Below, piece by piece: positions 1 through 11,055 of a stretch of 64,000 bases of DNA. Made by a program: the position numbers and the translations under genes. The stretch's first letter is position 1. The number at the start of each line of letters is the position of its first letter. Location: NCBI GenBank assembly GCA_016717855.1, contig JADKEV010000008.1, positions 124,001-188,000 of the forward strand. The letters are read 5' to 3'. The DNA is from Betaproteobacteria bacterium. GTDB taxonomy: Bacteria > Pseudomonadota > Gammaproteobacteria > Burkholderiales > Casimicrobiaceae. The notes under the pieces are model-generated. The model searched no databases and was not told the origin of the DNA. It saw nothing but the letters and a program-made list of their open reading frames with translations.

Positions 1-15
1 TTCGATGGCGCCCAT
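1..15 (-). CDS. 5' end of an unidentified minus-strand gene (partial)
   Basis: Only five codons (M-G-A-I-E) lie inside the window; the rest is to the left. The start is supported by a purine-rich Shine-Dalgarno (AAAGGA) five bases upstream of the ATG, reading leftwards. It would be divergent from the DUF423 gene, with about 115 bases between them. Nothing can be said about function. Confidence 0.35.
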
Positions 16-129
16 GATGGTCCTTTGCGGTGGATATGCTTGTGAACGAGCCGGCGCGGTGCGCGCGCCGGCCGTAGTGATTGTCGCGGGGATTATCCTC
101 CATCCCGCGGCCGAATTGAATCCGCCGCC

Positions 130-525
130 ATGCCTGCCCGCCTGACCCTCTTCGCCGCCGCCATCGCGATGGCCTTCGCCGTGGCGCTGGGCGCGTTCGG
201 CGCGCACGCGCTGAAGGCGCGGCTCGCGGCCGACGCGCTGGCGGTCTGGCAGACGGCGGTGCAGTACCACGCGTGGCATGCGCTGGGCTTGCTGGGCATC
301 GGACTCTGGCAGCGGCAGGCGCCGGAATCGTGCGCACTGCGCGTCGCGGCCTTGCTGCTGGCGGCGGGCATCGTGCTCTTCTCGGGCAGCTTGTATGCGC
401 TGGCGCTGACCGGCGCCCGCGGACTCGGCGCCGTCACGCCGTTCGGCGGCATCGCGTTCATCGCCGGCTGGCTGGCGCTCGCGAAGGCGGCGCTGGATGT
501 GAACGGCCGGCGCACGGGAGAATAG
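130..525 (+). CDS. DUF423 family small membrane protein
   Basis: A 131-residue protein, the usual length for DUF423 (YgdD-like) inner-membrane proteins. The N-terminal hydrophobic segment runs into the family hallmark GAFGAHALK (about residues 21-29), followed by the W-TAV-Y-x-HAL pattern and two further hydrophobic stretches, giving about four membrane segments. The biochemical role of the family is unknown. The gene stands alone on the plus strand, about 100 bases before the DUF2157 gene, and could be co-transcribed with it. Confidence 0.85.
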   Translation: MPARLTLFAAAIAMAFAVALGAFGAHALKARLAADALAVWQTAVQYHAWHALGLLGIGLWQRQAPESCALRVAALLLAAGIVLFSGSLYALALTGARGLGAVTPFGGIAFIAGWLALAKAALDVNGRRTGE

Positions 526-628
526 ACGCGGGATGTGAACGGCCGGAGCACGGCGGTGTAGACTCAGGCGCGTCCCGCGGTCCGCCGTCCTGCCCGCGGG
601 TGGCGTCGAACATGGGAGCCCGCGCCAG

Positions 629-1609
629 ATGAATCTCCGCCTCGATCTGTATGACCTCGCCGCGCGCCATCGGCTCGACGCAGCTGCCATTCGCAGGCTG
701 CAGGAACTCGCGGGGTTCGCGGCGGAACCGCCGGCCGTGGCGCACTGGCTGCCGCGGGTGATCGCCGTGCTCGCCGCGGCGCTGGCGGGGTTCGGCATCA
801 TTCTCTGGATCGCCGCCAACTGGGAGACGCTGGGCCGCGTCGGCCGCTTCGCGCTGCTGCAGGGCGCCGTGCTCGCCGCGGGCCTGGGCGCGCTGCTGCG
901 GCCGGCGGCGCGGACGCCGCTCGCGCTGCTGGCGATGCTCGGCATCGGCGGCTTGTTTGCGTACTTCGGCCAGACCTACCAGACCGGTGCCGACCCATGG
1001 CAGTTGTTCGCGTTGTGGGCGGTGCTCGCGCTGCCGCTTTGCCTGGCCCTGCGCAGCGACGTGCTGTGGGCGCCGTGGGCGCTGCTCGCGATGACCGGCG
1101 TCTCGCTGTGGACGTACGCGCACACCGGCCATCGCTGGCGCGTCGGCCCGGAAGACCTGCGCGCGCATGGCCTGGGCTGGATCGCCGCGGTGCTGGTCAC
1201 CGCGTTCCTCGCCCCCGCACTCGCGCGCTTCACCGGCGCGGGCGCCTGGGCGATGCGCACCGCAGCCACCCTCGCGATCATCATGATTTCGAGCAGCGCG
1301 CTGGTCGCATCGTTCGGGCACCTGGGGGCGTGGCAGTACTGGCTGGGGCTCATCGTGCTGCTGGTCGCCATCGGGCTCTACACGCTGCCCGAAACGTTCG
1401 ATCTGTACGCGCTGTCCGCCGCGGCGCTGGGCGCCAACGTGTTGATTGTCGCCGGCGTCGCGCACCTGCTGTTCAAGGGCATCCGCGGCGGCGACTGGAT
1501 AGGCATGCTGCTGATGGTCGGCCTCATCGCCGCCGGCCTGCTCGCCGCGACGGTGAGCGGCATCCTGCGCCTGGCGCGGGCGCGCGCGGCGCAAGGTGGC
1601 GAAGCATGA
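629..1609 (+). CDS. DUF2157 domain-containing membrane protein
   Basis: A 326-residue polytopic membrane protein. The first 45 residues are a soluble helical segment; residues 50-130 carry the DUF2157 pattern with the characteristic WIAANWETLG near residues 60-70, followed by about eight hydrophobic helices. Function is unknown. Its stop codon overlaps the start of the next gene (ATGA at 1606-1609). That is the usual arrangement of DUF2157 proteins with DUF4401/GDYXXLXY partners and suggests the two membrane proteins are made together. Confidence 0.8.
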   Translation: MNLRLDLYDLAARHRLDAAAIRRLQELAGFAAEPPAVAHWLPRVIAVLAAALAGFGIILWIAANWETLGRVGRFALLQGAVLAAGLGALLRPAARTPLALLAMLGIGGLFAYFGQTYQTGADPWQLFALWAVLALPLCLALRSDVLWAPWALLAMTGVSLWTYAHTGHRWRVGPEDLRAHGLGWIAAVLVTAFLAPALARFTGAGAWAMRTAATLAIIMISSSALVASFGHLGAWQYWLGLIVLLVAIGLYTLPETFDLYALSAAALGANVLIVAGVAHLLFKGIRGGDWIGMLLMVGLIAAGLLAATVSGILRLARARAAQGGEA

Positions 1610-3282
1610 GCGCCGGCCGTCTCGACGCCGTCGTGCGGGCGGCGATTGCCGAGGGCGTCCTGCCGGTGACGGCGACGTCGTCCGAACTGGAGCACCGGCC
1701 CTGGCCCGTGGTGCTGCTGATCGGCCTGGGCGCGTGGCTGGCGGCGATCCCGCTGCTGATCGCGGTGGGCCTGCTGCTGGGGGACTTCATCAGCCGCGGA
1801 CCGGGGCCGTACGTGGTCGGTGTCTTGTTTCTCGCCGGCGCGATCGTCGTCTTCCGCTCCCAATCGCTGCCGGTGTTCGTCGAGCAACTGGCGCTGCCAG
1901 CGCTGCTGGTCGGCGGCGGCGCGCTCGGCTTCGCCCTGTATCGGGACGTGGCCATGCAGGGCGCATCGGCGACGCTGGCGGTCATTGCCTGCGTGGTTGC
2001 CGCGAGCATCGACCGGGCTTGGCTGCGGGTGCTGCTGGGCGCGGCGGCGGCCGGGTTCGCGACCCTGGCCTTCGTGTCCAAGGGCGCTCTGAATCTGAAC
2101 GCCGGCGCGCTGCCGCAGTTCTTCATCGCGTGGCACGCGACGCTCATGTTGTGGGTGATCGCGCAGGCGGTGCGCCGCAACGCGCTCGAGCGGGAGGGCA
2201 GCATCGCGCTCGCCGCCGCTGTCGAATCCATCGCGGCGGGATGGCTACTCGTCACGCTGGCCGGGCTCGCCTGGCTGTCCGGGATGACCTTTCTCGCCGG
2301 GGCGAGTCTGCAGCCCAACGTCGCGCTGGACATTGCGCGCGAGGCGATCGCGCGCGAAACCGGCGGCGCCCGGCTGCATGCGCTGCAGCAGGCCACGTCG
2401 GTGGCGCTGGCGGCCGGCGGCCTCTGGTGGGGCGCCCGCAACTGGCCGTCGCTGCGCCGGCCGTGGTGCGCGGGCGTGGCCGCGGTCCTGCTCCTGCTGG
2501 CCTGGTTCATGCCGACGCTGGGCGCGGTGTTGCTGGCGCTGTCCATCTGCCTGGTCGCGCAGCGCTGGCTGCAGGCCGGCGCGGCGTGCGTCGCCGCGGC
2601 CTGGATCATCGGCGCGTTCTACTATCAGTCGCGCTACCCGCTGGCGGAAAAGGCGCTGCTGCTGGTTGCCGCCGGCGCCGCACTGGGCGCGCTGGCGTGG
2701 CTGGCAATCCGCGAGGCGTCCGGCGCCGGCGGCGCGGACTTGCCAGCCGACCCTGCCGCCACCGCGGCCGCGCCGGACCCCAATTCCCTGCTGCAATGGG
2801 GCGGCATCGCACTGGCGCTCGTCCTGACCCTGGGCGTGGCCAATGTCGGCATCTGGCAGAAGGAAGACGTGATCGCGCGCGGCCAGCCGGTGTTCGTCGA
2901 ACTCGCGCCAGTCGACCCGCGCTCGCTGATGCAGGGCGACTACATGCGGCTGGACTTTCGTTTGCCCGGCGACATCGCCGGCGCCGACGAGAGTCTGCTC
3001 TCGCTGGCGCGTCCACGCGTCATCGCGCGGCGCGACGCACGCGGCGTGGCGGTGCTGCTGCGCATCGAAACCGCCGCGGCCGCGCTCGCGCCCGACGAAA
3101 TCGGGATCGAGCTCACGCCGAAAAACGGGCGGTGGATCCTGGTCACCGACGCGTGGTTTTTCCGCGAAGGCGACGCGGAACGCTGGTCCAAGGCCCGGTA
3201 CGGCGAGTTCCGCGTGGCCCCCGACGGACGGGCGCTGCTGGTCGGGGTGGCCGACCGGGCGTTGCAGCCGATACGCCCGTAG
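1606..3282 (+). CDS. DUF4401 and GDYXXLXY domain membrane protein
   Basis: A 558-residue protein whose start is set by a 4-base ATGA overlap with the DUF2157 gene. The first about 400 residues form roughly a dozen hydrophobic helices (DUF4401-like). The C-terminal about 150 residues contain the GDYXXLXY domain signature (QGDYMRLDF near residue 445), probably on the periplasmic side. In many genomes these two domains are separate neighbouring genes; here they are one polypeptide. No biochemical function is established. The upstream in-frame region is open but overlaps the DUF2157 gene, so the coupled ATG is preferred. Confidence 0.8.
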   Translation: MSAGRLDAVVRAAIAEGVLPVTATSSELEHRPWPVVLLIGLGAWLAAIPLLIAVGLLLGDFISRGPGPYVVGVLFLAGAIVVFRSQSLPVFVEQLALPALLVGGGALGFALYRDVAMQGASATLAVIACVVAASIDRAWLRVLLGAAAAGFATLAFVSKGALNLNAGALPQFFIAWHATLMLWVIAQAVRRNALEREGSIALAAAVESIAAGWLLVTLAGLAWLSGMTFLAGASLQPNVALDIAREAIARETGGARLHALQQATSVALAAGGLWWGARNWPSLRRPWCAGVAAVLLLLAWFMPTLGAVLLALSICLVAQRWLQAGAACVAAAWIIGAFYYQSRYPLAEKALLLVAAGAALGALAWLAIREASGAGGADLPADPAATAAAPDPNSLLQWGGIALALVLTLGVANVGIWQKEDVIARGQPVFVELAPVDPRSLMQGDYMRLDFRLPGDIAGADESLLSLARPRVIARRDARGVAVLLRIETAAAALAPDEIGIELTPKNGRWILVTDAWFFREGDAERWSKARYGEFRVAPDGRALLVGVADRALQPIRP

Positions 3283-3369
3283 CCGCAGGCAGCGAGCGAG
3301 CGGCGCGGCAGCGCTCCGTACCGTTGCCCCCGTATAATGCGGGCCTCCCGCCACCGGCCATCATTTCCC

Positions 3370-4208
3370 ATGCGCAAGAACCTCCTCGGTCTCGACCATG
3401 CCGTTCTGCGCGTCGACGACCTCGACCGCGCCGCCGACGGCTTCACTCGGATGGGCTTCACGCTAGCCCCGCGCGGCCGGCACAGCCTCGGCACCGAGAA
3501 CCACTGCCTGATGTTCGGCTTCGATTATCTGGAACTGCTGTGGGTCCCACCCGGCGTCGCGGCGCCGTTCTACGCCGGCCTGGCCGAAGGCGCCGAAGGG
3601 ATGACCGGCTTGGCGCTCAAGACCGACGATGCCGCGGGCTTGCGCGCGGCGTGGGAGCAGGCGGGCCTGGAACCGGAACCGCTGCTCGACTTTTCGCGGC
3701 CGGTCGACATCGAAGGCGGCGCCCGGCGCGACGCCAGGTTCGCGTCGTCGCGTTGCCGGCCGCGCGCACGCCGGGCGGCCGCGCGTTCGCCTGCCAGCAT
3801 TTCACCCCTGAACTGGTGTGGCGGCCGGGGCGGCGGCGCCATCCGAACACGGTGACCGGCATCAACAAGGTCGTGATCGCCACCGGCGATCCGGCGGCGG
3901 CCGGGCTCTTGTGGGGCCGGGTGTTCGACGCGCCCCGCCACCCGATTCCGGGCGGAATCGCGATCAACACCGGCGCCGCGCCCGTCGTCCTGCTGACCCA
4001 TGCCGCGCTGACGGCGCAATTGCCCGGCGTGAGCGTGCCCCCGGCCGGCGGCCCCGCGGTCTTTGCCGCGGTGTATCTGAGCACCGGCGACCTCGCGTTG
4101 GCCGCGGCGGCCCTGCGCGCCGGCGGCCTGCATCCGGTCCCGCTGCCCGATGGCTCGCTGGCCCTGATGCCGGAGGAAGCCCACGGCGTCGCGCTGATCT
4201 TCAAGTAA
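3370..4208 (+). pseudogene. VOC family protein (glyoxalase-like), broken by one frameshift
   Basis: Residues 1-124 from ATG 3370 read as a glyoxalase-like VOC domain (LGLDHAVLRVDDLD, then LMFGFDYLELLW). After DARF the frame is lost near 3741. The homologous continuation (RVVALPAARTPGGRAF, then CQHFTPELVW and GINKVVIAT) is found in another frame up to the TAA at 4206-4208. Inserting one base (probably a C after 3741, restoring TTC-CGC) joins the halves into a protein of about 280 residues. A perfect TATAAT at 3333-3338 is a likely -10 element. Either a true pseudogene or a one-base sequence error; the intact second half argues that any lesion is recent. Confidence 0.8.
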
Positions 4209-4243
4209 GCGGGCGCTAACCCGGGATTCACGCCCGGTTTCAG

Positions 4244-4270
4244 CTTGAAAGCGGACCCATTGCCCCAATT
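4244..4270 (+). promoter_or_regulatory. Sigma-32 (heat-shock) type promoter for grpE
   Basis: CTTGAAA at 4244-4250 and CCCCAATT at 4263-4270 are separated by 12 bases, close to the RpoH consensus CTTGAAA / CCCCATNT and with the same spacing as I recall for the E. coli groE promoter. It sits 45 bases upstream of the grpE start. No CIRCE element or hrcA gene is visible here, so sigma-32 is the likely control. Confidence 0.7.
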
Positions 4271-4314
4271 GTCAAAGGGTCTTGTGTTAACGACCCATCT
4301 CAGAGCCAATCAAA

Positions 4315-4926
4315 ATGTCAGACACCACCCAATCCCAGGCCACACCCGCCGCGCCCACCGGGTCCGATCCGCACCCTCCCATGGCGACCACCGGCGGGGA
4401 AGCGAGCGCCGACCACAGCGCCGCGGACCTGACCGACCAACTCCAATCGGCGCTGGCCGAATCTTCGCAGATCAAGGATGCGTTGCTGCGCGCGCTGGCC
4501 GACAGCGAAAACATGCGCAAGCACGCGCAGGCCGACGTCGCCAGCGCCCACAAGTACGCGATCGAGGGCTTTGCGAACAATCTGCTGCCCGTCAAGGACA
4601 CGCTGGAGATGGCGCTGGCCGACCAGGCTTCGAGCATCGAGCAGATCAAGCTCGGCGTCGAGTTGACGCTGAAGAACCTGGCCGCGGCGTTCGACAAGGC
4701 CAAGATCGTCGAGATCAATCCCCTGAACCAGAAGTTCGACCCCAACCGGCACCAGGCGGTGACGCAACTGGAATCGGAGCTTCCCGCCAACACGGTGGTC
4801 CAGGTGTTTCAGAAGGGGTATCTGTTGCAGGACCGCGTGTTGCGGCCCGCGATGGTGGCGGTGGCCAAGTCCAGGGACACGGCGGCAAGGCAGGGCGAGA
4901 GACCAGTTGAAAGCAAGGGGCAATAA
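4315..4926 (+). CDS. grpE: Nucleotide exchange factor GrpE
   Basis: A 203-residue cytoplasmic cochaperone that releases ADP from DnaK. The first about 45 residues are a low-complexity polar tail, followed by a long coiled-coil helix (from about residue 45; ALADSENMRKHAQ) and the C-terminal beta-domain with the conserved PLNQKFDPNRHQAV and QKGYLLQDRVLRPAMV. Length matches the family. It lies 73 bases before dnaK behind a sigma-32-like promoter, so grpE-dnaK probably form a heat-shock transcription unit. Confidence 0.97.
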   Translation: MSDTTQSQATPAAPTGSDPHPPMATTGGEASADHSAADLTDQLQSALAESSQIKDALLRALADSENMRKHAQADVASAHKYAIEGFANNLLPVKDTLEMALADQASSIEQIKLGVELTLKNLAAAFDKAKIVEINPLNQKFDPNRHQAVTQLESELPANTVVQVFQKGYLLQDRVLRPAMVAVAKSRDTAARQGERPVESKGQ

Positions 4927-4999
4927 CCCCAACTGACAGGCATCGAGGCGCCTCCTGAAGGCGGCGCGGAACAGCAATCATCAAGAACAGGGGCAGAGC

Positions 5000-6979
<1,980 letters not shown>

Positions 6980-6981
6980 CT

Positions 6982-7030
6982 GGCCGCGTTCGAGCGGACG
7001 CCCTCGCGGGCGCCGCTCAACGCGGCCTTT
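6982..7030 (+). terminator. Long nested hairpin between dnaK and dnaJ
   Basis: A nearly perfect palindrome: GGCCGCGTT (6982-6990), GAGCGG (6992-6997) and CGCCC (6999-7003) pair with GGGCG (7008-7012), CCGCTC (7013-7018) and AACGCGGCC (7019-7027) around a TCGC loop, followed by TTT. Probable intrinsic terminator or processing structure that would lower dnaJ expression relative to dnaK. The remaining bases to dnaJ (7031-7245) show no clear promoter. Confidence 0.65.
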
Positions 7031-7245
7031 GCGCTTCGCTTCGCTGCGCTCGCTTCGGGGCGTTCACTGCGGGCGGGGCGTTAGCTGTGCGGGTGGGGCA
7101 ATTGTTGTGGCGCCACGACGGGCGCCGTGATCTTGCAATGACGGCGTGTCCCTGGCTGCGGCCTTGGGCGCGTGATTTCACGAATCTGATTTGTTTCGGA
7201 ACGGCGCTTCTCGCAAGCGGCGGGCAACCAACCTAAGTCTTCACT

Positions 7246-8385
7246 ATGGCCAAGCGCGACTATTACCAGACTCTCGGCGTCAATCGCGATGCGACCGACG
7301 AGGACATCAAGAAGTCCTATCGCAAGCTGGCGATGAAATTCCATCCGGACCGCAATCCGGACAACAAGGAATCCGAGGAGAAGTTCAAGGAAGCCAAGGA
7401 GGCCTACGAAGTGCTCGCCGACGCCAAGAAGCGCGCGGCCTATGACCAGTTCGGCCATGCCGGGGTCGACCAGACCGTGGGCGGGGGCGCCGGCGCGGGC
7501 GCGGGGTTCGGCGGCTTTGCGGACGCGTTCGGCGACATTTTCGGTGACCTGTTCGGCGGTGCGCGCGGCGGGGGCGGCGGGCGGGGCGGCAACGGCGTCT
7601 ATCGCGGCGCCGACCTGCGCTACAACCTCGAGATCTCGCTTGAAGACGCGGCGCGCGGCACCGAGGCCAAGATCCGCATCCCGACCATGGAAGCGTGCGA
7701 GCCCTGCCACGGCACCGGCGCCAAGCCGGGAACCAAGCCGGTCACCTGCACAACCTGCAACGGCCACGGCCAAGTGCGCGTTTCGCAAGGGTTCTTTTCC
7801 ATCCAGCAGACCTGCTCCGAGTGCCACGGCACCGGCAAGATGATCGCCGACCCCTGCCGCACCTGCCACGGCGCCGGCCGGGTGAAGAACCACAAGACGC
7901 TATCGGTGAAAATCCCGCAGGGCGTTGACCAGGACGACCGCATCCGGCTGGCCGGCGAAGGCGAGCCGGGCGTCAACGGCGGACCCGCCGGCGACCTGTA
8001 CGTGGTGATGAACCTCAAGCCGCATCCGGTCTTCCAGCGCGAGGCGGCTGACCTGCATTGCGAGATGCCGATTTCGTTTGCGACGGCGGCGCTGGGCGGT
8101 TCGGTCGAAATCCCGACGCTGGAGGGCAAGGCGCAGATCAAGATTCCGGCCGAGACGCAGTCCGGCCAGACCTTCCGGCTGAAGAACAAGGGCATCAAGC
8201 CGGTCCGCGGCCACACGCCGGGCGACCTCTATTGCCATGTCGCGATCGAGACGCCGATCCACCTGACGGCGCGCCAGAAGGAACTGCTGCGCGAGTTCGA
8301 GGAAATACTGCAGGAGAATGCCGCGCGCCAGAATCCGAAGGCCAAGTCGTTCATGGACAAGGTCCGCGAGTTCTTCGCGACCTGA
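7246..8385 (+). CDS. dnaJ: Chaperone DnaJ (Hsp40)
   Basis: A 379-residue J-domain cochaperone that stimulates DnaK ATPase. Residues 1-70 are the J domain with the HPD motif (FHPDRNPDN). A Gly/Phe-rich linker follows (about 75-115). The zinc-binding domain contains four CxxCxGxG-type repeats (CEPCHGTG, CTTCNGHG, CSECHGTG, CRTCHGAG). The C-terminal substrate-binding and dimerisation domains are complete. Length is normal. It is convergent with the glycosyltransferase gene downstream. Confidence 0.97.
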   Translation: MAKRDYYQTLGVNRDATDEDIKKSYRKLAMKFHPDRNPDNKESEEKFKEAKEAYEVLADAKKRAAYDQFGHAGVDQTVGGGAGAGAGFGGFADAFGDIFGDLFGGARGGGGGRGGNGVYRGADLRYNLEISLEDAARGTEAKIRIPTMEACEPCHGTGAKPGTKPVTCTTCNGHGQVRVSQGFFSIQQTCSECHGTGKMIADPCRTCHGAGRVKNHKTLSVKIPQGVDQDDRIRLAGEGEPGVNGGPAGDLYVVMNLKPHPVFQREAADLHCEMPISFATAALGGSVEIPTLEGKAQIKIPAETQSGQTFRLKNKGIKPVRGHTPGDLYCHVAIETPIHLTARQKELLREFEEILQENAARQNPKAKSFMDKVREFFAT

Positions 8386-8475
8386 ACTGCAGCCGAACAG
8401 CGCACCGCGCCGCGCCGGCGCCGCCGGTGCGCGGCAGATGGCGAACGCGGGCCCGTTGCGGCCGCGGCGCCGCAT

Positions 8476-10920
8476 TCAGGATTGCGGCGCCGTCGTCCCG
8501 GCAGGACGATGCCCGAGATCGAAATGCCGCAACAGTTCGTCGTGGGCCAGCAGGACGGCACTGGCCCAGTCCCCGCGCGTCGCCTGCCGCAGCAGGCGCA
8601 CGGTCGGATACCAGGGCGTGTCGTTGCGGTTTTGTTGCCAGCGCCAGTCGTGCCCGGTGTCGAGCAGCAGCAGCGTCGGCTTGCCCAGAGCGCCGGCCAC
8701 ATGCACGACTGACGTGTCGATGGTAATCACAAGGTCCAGCTCGCTGATCAACGCCGCAAGGTCGGCGAAGTTCTTCGACTGGGCGGTCATGTCGCGCACC
8801 GCGCAATGCGGCGGCAGCGCCGCGATCTGCTGCGTGGCCGCGCCCTTCTGCAGCCCGATCCACTCGATATCCTTGATCGCCAGCAGCGGCTCGAGTGCCG
8901 CCAGCGGCATCGAACGGTAGCGGTCGCGCGCCTGCTCGGGATTGCCCGCCCAGGCGACTCCCACCCGCGGCCTGGTCTTGCCGCCCAGCAGCACTCGCCA
9001 GTGGGCCATGCGCACCGGATCGGCGGCGAGATAGCGCTCCCGCCCGGGAATGGTGGACCGGCGCGTTCCGCACAGCAGTGGCAGGCTCATCACCGGCGCC
9101 TGGAAATCGCACGGCGGGTACGGTCCTTCAGTGGGCACCACGGCCGACACGCCGGGCGCGCTGCGGAGCAGGTCGGCCAGATCCGGCGGCGACGCCACCA
9201 GCACCGTGGCCCCGCGGGCCGACAATTCCTCGGCGTAGCGAACGAACTGGATCATGTCTCCCATTCCTTGTTCGGCGAGGATCAGGAAGCGCCGCCCGGC
9301 GAGGGGCTCGCCCCGCCATTGCGGAAACTGCCGGCGGCGGGCCCACCAGTCGCGGTGGTGCGCTACCTGCAACCGCCATTCCTGTTCGACCAACCCCTCG
9401 TCGAAGTCGCCCCCCAGCAACAGCGCCAGGGCGAGATTCCAGTGCGCTTCGGCGAACGCGGGCATCTGGCGGATCGCGGCGCGGAACGCGGCGATCGCGG
9501 CCGGGAGCAATCCCTGCTCCTGCAGCGCAAGTCCCAGGTTGTTGTGCGCCGGCGCATAGTCCGGCGCCAGGGCGAGCGCGCGCCGGTACGCGTCCGCCGC
9601 CATGGCGAACTCCGCCTGGACCTGGTGCAGCAGTCCGAGGTTGTTGTGATACTCGGGCGCATCCGGGGCGAGGACAATCGCGCGCCGTAGCAGCGGCGCG
9701 GCTTCGTCGAAGCGCCGCTGCTTGGTCGCGATCACGCCCAGATAGCCGGTGGCGACCGGATCGTCGGGCCGCCGCGCCAGAACCTTGCGATAGATCGCTT
9801 CCGCCTCGGACAGATCGTTGCGATCGAACGCGGCGCGCGCGCGATGCAGCAGCACGGCGAGGGTGCCGCGGGCGGCGGTGGCTTCAAGGGTCGTTGCCGG
9901 TCTGGCGGCGGTTTCCGGGATCGCCGCTGATTCGCGGGCGCCCGGCGAAGGCGGCACAGCGGGCAGCGGCGGCCCGCCCAGCCGCCCGTGGCATTGCTTG
10001 AACTTCTGCCCGCTGCCGCAGGGACAGGGATCGTTGCGCCCGACGGCGCGCGGCGTCGGCGCCGCGGCGGCGCCTGCGAGCACGGAGCGTTGCATCGCAT
10101 CCAGCATCGCTCGCGCCTGGGTGTGCCCAGGATGCGCGCCCAGGATGGCGCGCAGCGCTGCCTTCGCTTCGTCGCCGCGCCCCAGTTCGCGCAGGTTCAC
10201 CGCCAGCGAAAGGGCCGCGGAGGACGCCAGGATGGCGGGCGTCGCCATCGCGAGAAAGGAATCCAGATCCCGGGCCTGGAAGAACATCCACATGTTGAAC
10301 AGGCCCTGGAACCCGAACGGCTGTCCCGCGGGATAGCCGGCGCCGAAGGCGAAGCGATCGGCCAAAGCCTGCGGCGCATAGCGCAGTCCGAGCTCGCCTT
10401 CCAGCAACGGCCGCAATGCCCGCCCGGGCGCGAGCGCCGCGCCGGCCATCGCGGCGGCGCGCGGATCCCGCAGCGCCCGCAGCAGGCGCACGGAGAGCAG
10501 GGCAATGCCGCCGGTCAGCGCATCGGCATCGCCACTGCCATCGCCGCTGCCATCGCCACTGCCGTCGCCGCCGGCATCCGCGACACCCTCTGCCGGCAGG
10601 GGCGCCACGTGATCAAAGGCCAGGAACTCGTCGCTCCACGCGGCGGCATTCACCACGAACGCGTCCCACGCGATGAGCAGCACATGGGTGGTCTTGACCA
10701 GGGCGGCCAGGTTGCTCGCCACGAAGCGCGCGTGGTCGGCGCGCGTGAGGATTGGCGGCACCTTGACGACGCGCAATTCTTCGATCGGGATCTCGCGGTC
10801 GGTCACGAACAGCGCCGCGCCGAACCGGCAGCGCAGCAGCGACTGCTCCAGCGCCGCTAGCGCGAGCTCGTGCCGGACACAGTCGATGCAGACCAGGGTG
10901 ACACCGGGGAGTTCGAGCAT
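8476..10920 (-). CDS. Large TPR glycosyltransferase-like protein with DUF5672 and SEC-C domains
   Basis: An 814-residue predicted soluble protein. Residues 1-200 resemble DUF5672 (VTLVCIDCVRHELALAAL, then LFVTD). A Gly/Asp/Ser repeat lies near residue 115-130. A SEC-C zinc-binding motif, NDPCPCGSGQKFKQCHG, is near residue 300. About four TPR units follow (DPVATGYLGVIATKQRRFDEA and onward), and the last about 280 residues match TPR-linked glycosyltransferases (EQGMGDMIQFVRYA; DLVITIDTSVVHVAGALGKP). This suggests transfer of sugars to a protein or surface polymer, but the acceptor cannot be inferred. It is monocistronic, convergent with dnaJ and divergent from the solute-binding protein. No strong Shine-Dalgarno is seen before ATG 10920. 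Confidence 0.7.
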   Translation of the reverse strand: MLELPGVTLVCIDCVRHELALAALEQSLLRCRFGAALFVTDREIPIEELRVVKVPPILTRADHARFVASNLAALVKTTHVLLIAWDAFVVNAAAWSDEFLAFDHVAPLPAEGVADAGGDGSGDGSGDGSGDADALTGGIALLSVRLLRALRDPRAAAMAGAALAPGRALRPLLEGELGLRYAPQALADRFAFGAGYPAGQPFGFQGLFNMWMFFQARDLDSFLAMATPAILASSAALSLAVNLRELGRGDEAKAALRAILGAHPGHTQARAMLDAMQRSVLAGAAAAPTPRAVGRNDPCPCGSGQKFKQCHGRLGGPPLPAVPPSPGARESAAIPETAARPATTLEATAARGTLAVLLHRARAAFDRNDLSEAEAIYRKVLARRPDDPVATGYLGVIATKQRRFDEAAPLLRRAIVLAPDAPEYHNNLGLLHQVQAEFAMAADAYRRALALAPDYAPAHNNLGLALQEQGLLPAAIAAFRAAIRQMPAFAEAHWNLALALLLGGDFDEGLVEQEWRLQVAHHRDWWARRRQFPQWRGEPLAGRRFLILAEQGMGDMIQFVRYAEELSARGATVLVASPPDLADLLRSAPGVSAVVPTEGPYPPCDFQAPVMSLPLLCGTRRSTIPGRERYLAADPVRMAHWRVLLGGKTRPRVGVAWAGNPEQARDRYRSMPLAALEPLLAIKDIEWIGLQKGAATQQIAALPPHCAVRDMTAQSKNFADLAALISELDLVITIDTSVVHVAGALGKPTLLLLDTGHDWRWQQNRNDTPWYPTVRLLRQATRGDWASAVLLAHDELLRHFDLGHRPAGTTAPQS

Positions 10921-11055
10921 GATGGCAGTCGGGCTGGGAACGGCGCCTGTCGTCCCGATGGGACCGGGCGCATTCGGGGTAAGATGGCATAAAGCGTCGT
11001 GGGCGGAATTCTAACCCGGCCGGCATACGGTCGCGGCGACGGACAGGAGAAAGAC

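Noticed and set aside
4221..4240. CCGGG / CCCGG hairpin after the VOC gene
   Set aside because: The stem has five pairs only, with three Ts after it; it could be chance in GC-rich DNA.
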